Of a stretch of 6,558 nt of DNA, positions 5,876-6,558 are shown piece after piece. This DNA comes from Methanospirillum sp. (GTDB lineage Archaea; Halobacteriota; Methanomicrobia; Methanomicrobiales; Methanospirillaceae): the NCBI GenBank assembly GCA_028679485.1, contig JAJRBL010000006.1, positions 1-6,558 on the forward strand. The letters are read 5' to 3'. The notes beneath the pieces were generated by a model. The model did not search any database, was not told the origin of the DNA, and saw nothing but the letters and a program-made list of their open reading frames with translations. Made by a program: the position numbers and the translations under genes. Each line of letters begins with the position of its first letter. The first letter of the stretch is position 1.

Positions 5876-6532
5876 ATGAAGATTACATACGCCGGGCATT
5901 CATGCGTACTGCTTGAAGGCGGACTCCACGTTCTGGTCGATCCCTTTGTCCCGCAGGGAAAAATCCCTGCAGAGCCGGATCTCGTCGCCGTTACGCATGC
6001 CCACGCCGATCATCTCGGTATCGCGGCATCTTTCCGGGTTCCGATCATCACGAACAATGAGATAGCCTGTTACCTGAAGAAGAAAGGATGCATGGTTGAA
6101 CCGATGAACATCGGGGGAACCATAACTATCCGCGATGTCGTCTTCACGATGACCCCGGCTCTTCATTCGTCCTGGATAGAAGACGAGGGTGTAGGTTTTT
6201 ACGGGGGATCAGCGGCGGGATTCGTTATCACCCTGGATGGCGTACGGGTGTATCATGCAGGCGATACCGGCTTATTCTCTGACATGCGGCTTATCGGGGA
6301 TCTCTATCATCCTGATATCGCCCTGCTCCCGATAGGAGGGAGGTATACCATGGGACCGCGTGAGGCGATGATGGCTGCCGATTTTATCGGTGCCCCGGTC
6401 ATCATTCCTATCCATTACAATACTAACCCGCGTATCAGGCAGGATGCAGGAGAGTTTGCCAGGGCGGTGAATGAGACCACTGATATGAAGGTAGTCGTAC
6501 TGGAACCCGGGATGTCATATCAGGTTTCATAA
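5876..6532 (+). CDS. UPF0173-type metal-dependent hydrolase, metallo-beta-lactamase fold
   Basis: This 218-residue protein matches the UPF0173 / YtkL-like family of metallo-beta-lactamase-fold proteins in length and motifs. Visible metal-site residues: H8 in YAGHSC, D22 in LVDPF, the signature THAHADH (40-46, with H41, H43, D45, H46), H97, D130 in YHAGDTGLF (126-134), and H180 in IPIHYNTNP (178-185). The substrate is unknown; the fold normally holds two zinc, iron or manganese ions and hydrolyses esters, amides or phosphodiesters. No signal peptide or membrane segment is seen, so it is cytoplasmic. It follows the HTH gene by nine bases without a recognisable ribosome binding site, and its TAA overlaps the next ATG, so it is an operon member. 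A T5 run lies directly before its ATG. All expected ligands are present. Confidence 0.92.
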   Translation: MKITYAGHSCVLLEGGLHVLVDPFVPQGKIPAEPDLVAVTHAHADHLGIAASFRVPIITNNEIACYLKKKGCMVEPMNIGGTITIRDVVFTMTPALHSSWIEDEGVGFYGGSAAGFVITLDGVRVYHAGDTGLFSDMRLIGDLYHPDIALLPIGGRYTMGPREAMMAADFIGAPVIIPIHYNTNPRIRQDAGEFARAVNETTDMKVVVLEPGMSYQVS

Positions 6533-6558
6533 TGCTCTACAATAACGGGCAAACCATG
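6532..6558 (+). CDS. Start of a downstream gene, first nine codons only
   Basis: An ATG at 6532-6534 shares one base with the hydrolase stop codon (TAATG) and opens a frame reading MLYNNGQTM to the window edge. The overlap suggests translational coupling and membership in the same operon. Nine residues are too few to identify a family, and a second in-frame ATG at 6556-6558 could be the true start. Confidence 0.4.

Noticed and set aside
1..6558. CRISPR array, transposon, integration site, tRNA or rRNA
   Set aside because: No regularly spaced repeats, terminal inverted repeats, transposase or integrase motifs, tRNA T-loop/CCA patterns or rRNA segments were seen.

Overview
The window reads as ordinary chromosomal DNA from a methanogenic euryarchaeon, most likely a member of the Methanomicrobiales (a Methanoregula-, Methanosphaerula- or Methanospirillum-like lineage). 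Evidence for this: a complete archaeal Hef helicase/nuclease, an archaeal/eukaryotic-type single-chain glycyl-tRNA synthetase, the archaeal UPF0147 family, an archaeal Sjogren-autoantigen-type zinc ribbon protein, archaeal TATA-like promoters, T-run terminators, and ribosome binding sites of GGTGAT/GTGATCC type. The order-level placement is an impression from protein style and moderate GC content, not a computed result.

Layout. Positions 1-278 (+) hold the C-terminal part of a YjbQ/UPF0047 protein. It converges on a small UPF0147 gene at 348-611 (-). A 64-bp divergent promoter region (612-675) separates UPF0147 from a zinc-ribbon protein gene at 676-1065 (+), whose last 31 bases overlap the 3' end of hef (1035-3284, -). 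hef lies directly downstream of glyS (3284-5002, -) with a one-base stop/start overlap, so the two are almost certainly one transcript. A 252-bp divergent intergenic region (5003-5254) follows. It holds a possible 41-codon leader ORF ahead of glyS, outward-facing TATA-like elements, a perfect 15-bp AT-rich palindrome and an 8-bp tandem repeat. To the right, a tandem helix-turn-helix protein (5255-5866, +), a UPF0173-type metallo-beta-lactamase-fold hydrolase (5876-6532, +) and the first nine codons of a further gene (6532-6558, +) form a tight same-strand cluster.

How they fit together. glyS and hef pair a translation enzyme with a replication-fork repair enzyme; tight packing and probable translational coupling imply shared expression, not a shared pathway. 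The HTH protein, hydrolase and next gene are probably co-transcribed, with the palindrome and repeats in front of them as candidate regulatory sites. I see no mobile element, CRISPR array, stable RNA gene or defence cassette. The most interesting material is regulatory: the possible leader ORF of glyS, the divergent promoter architecture, and a T8 terminator-like run placed inside hef.
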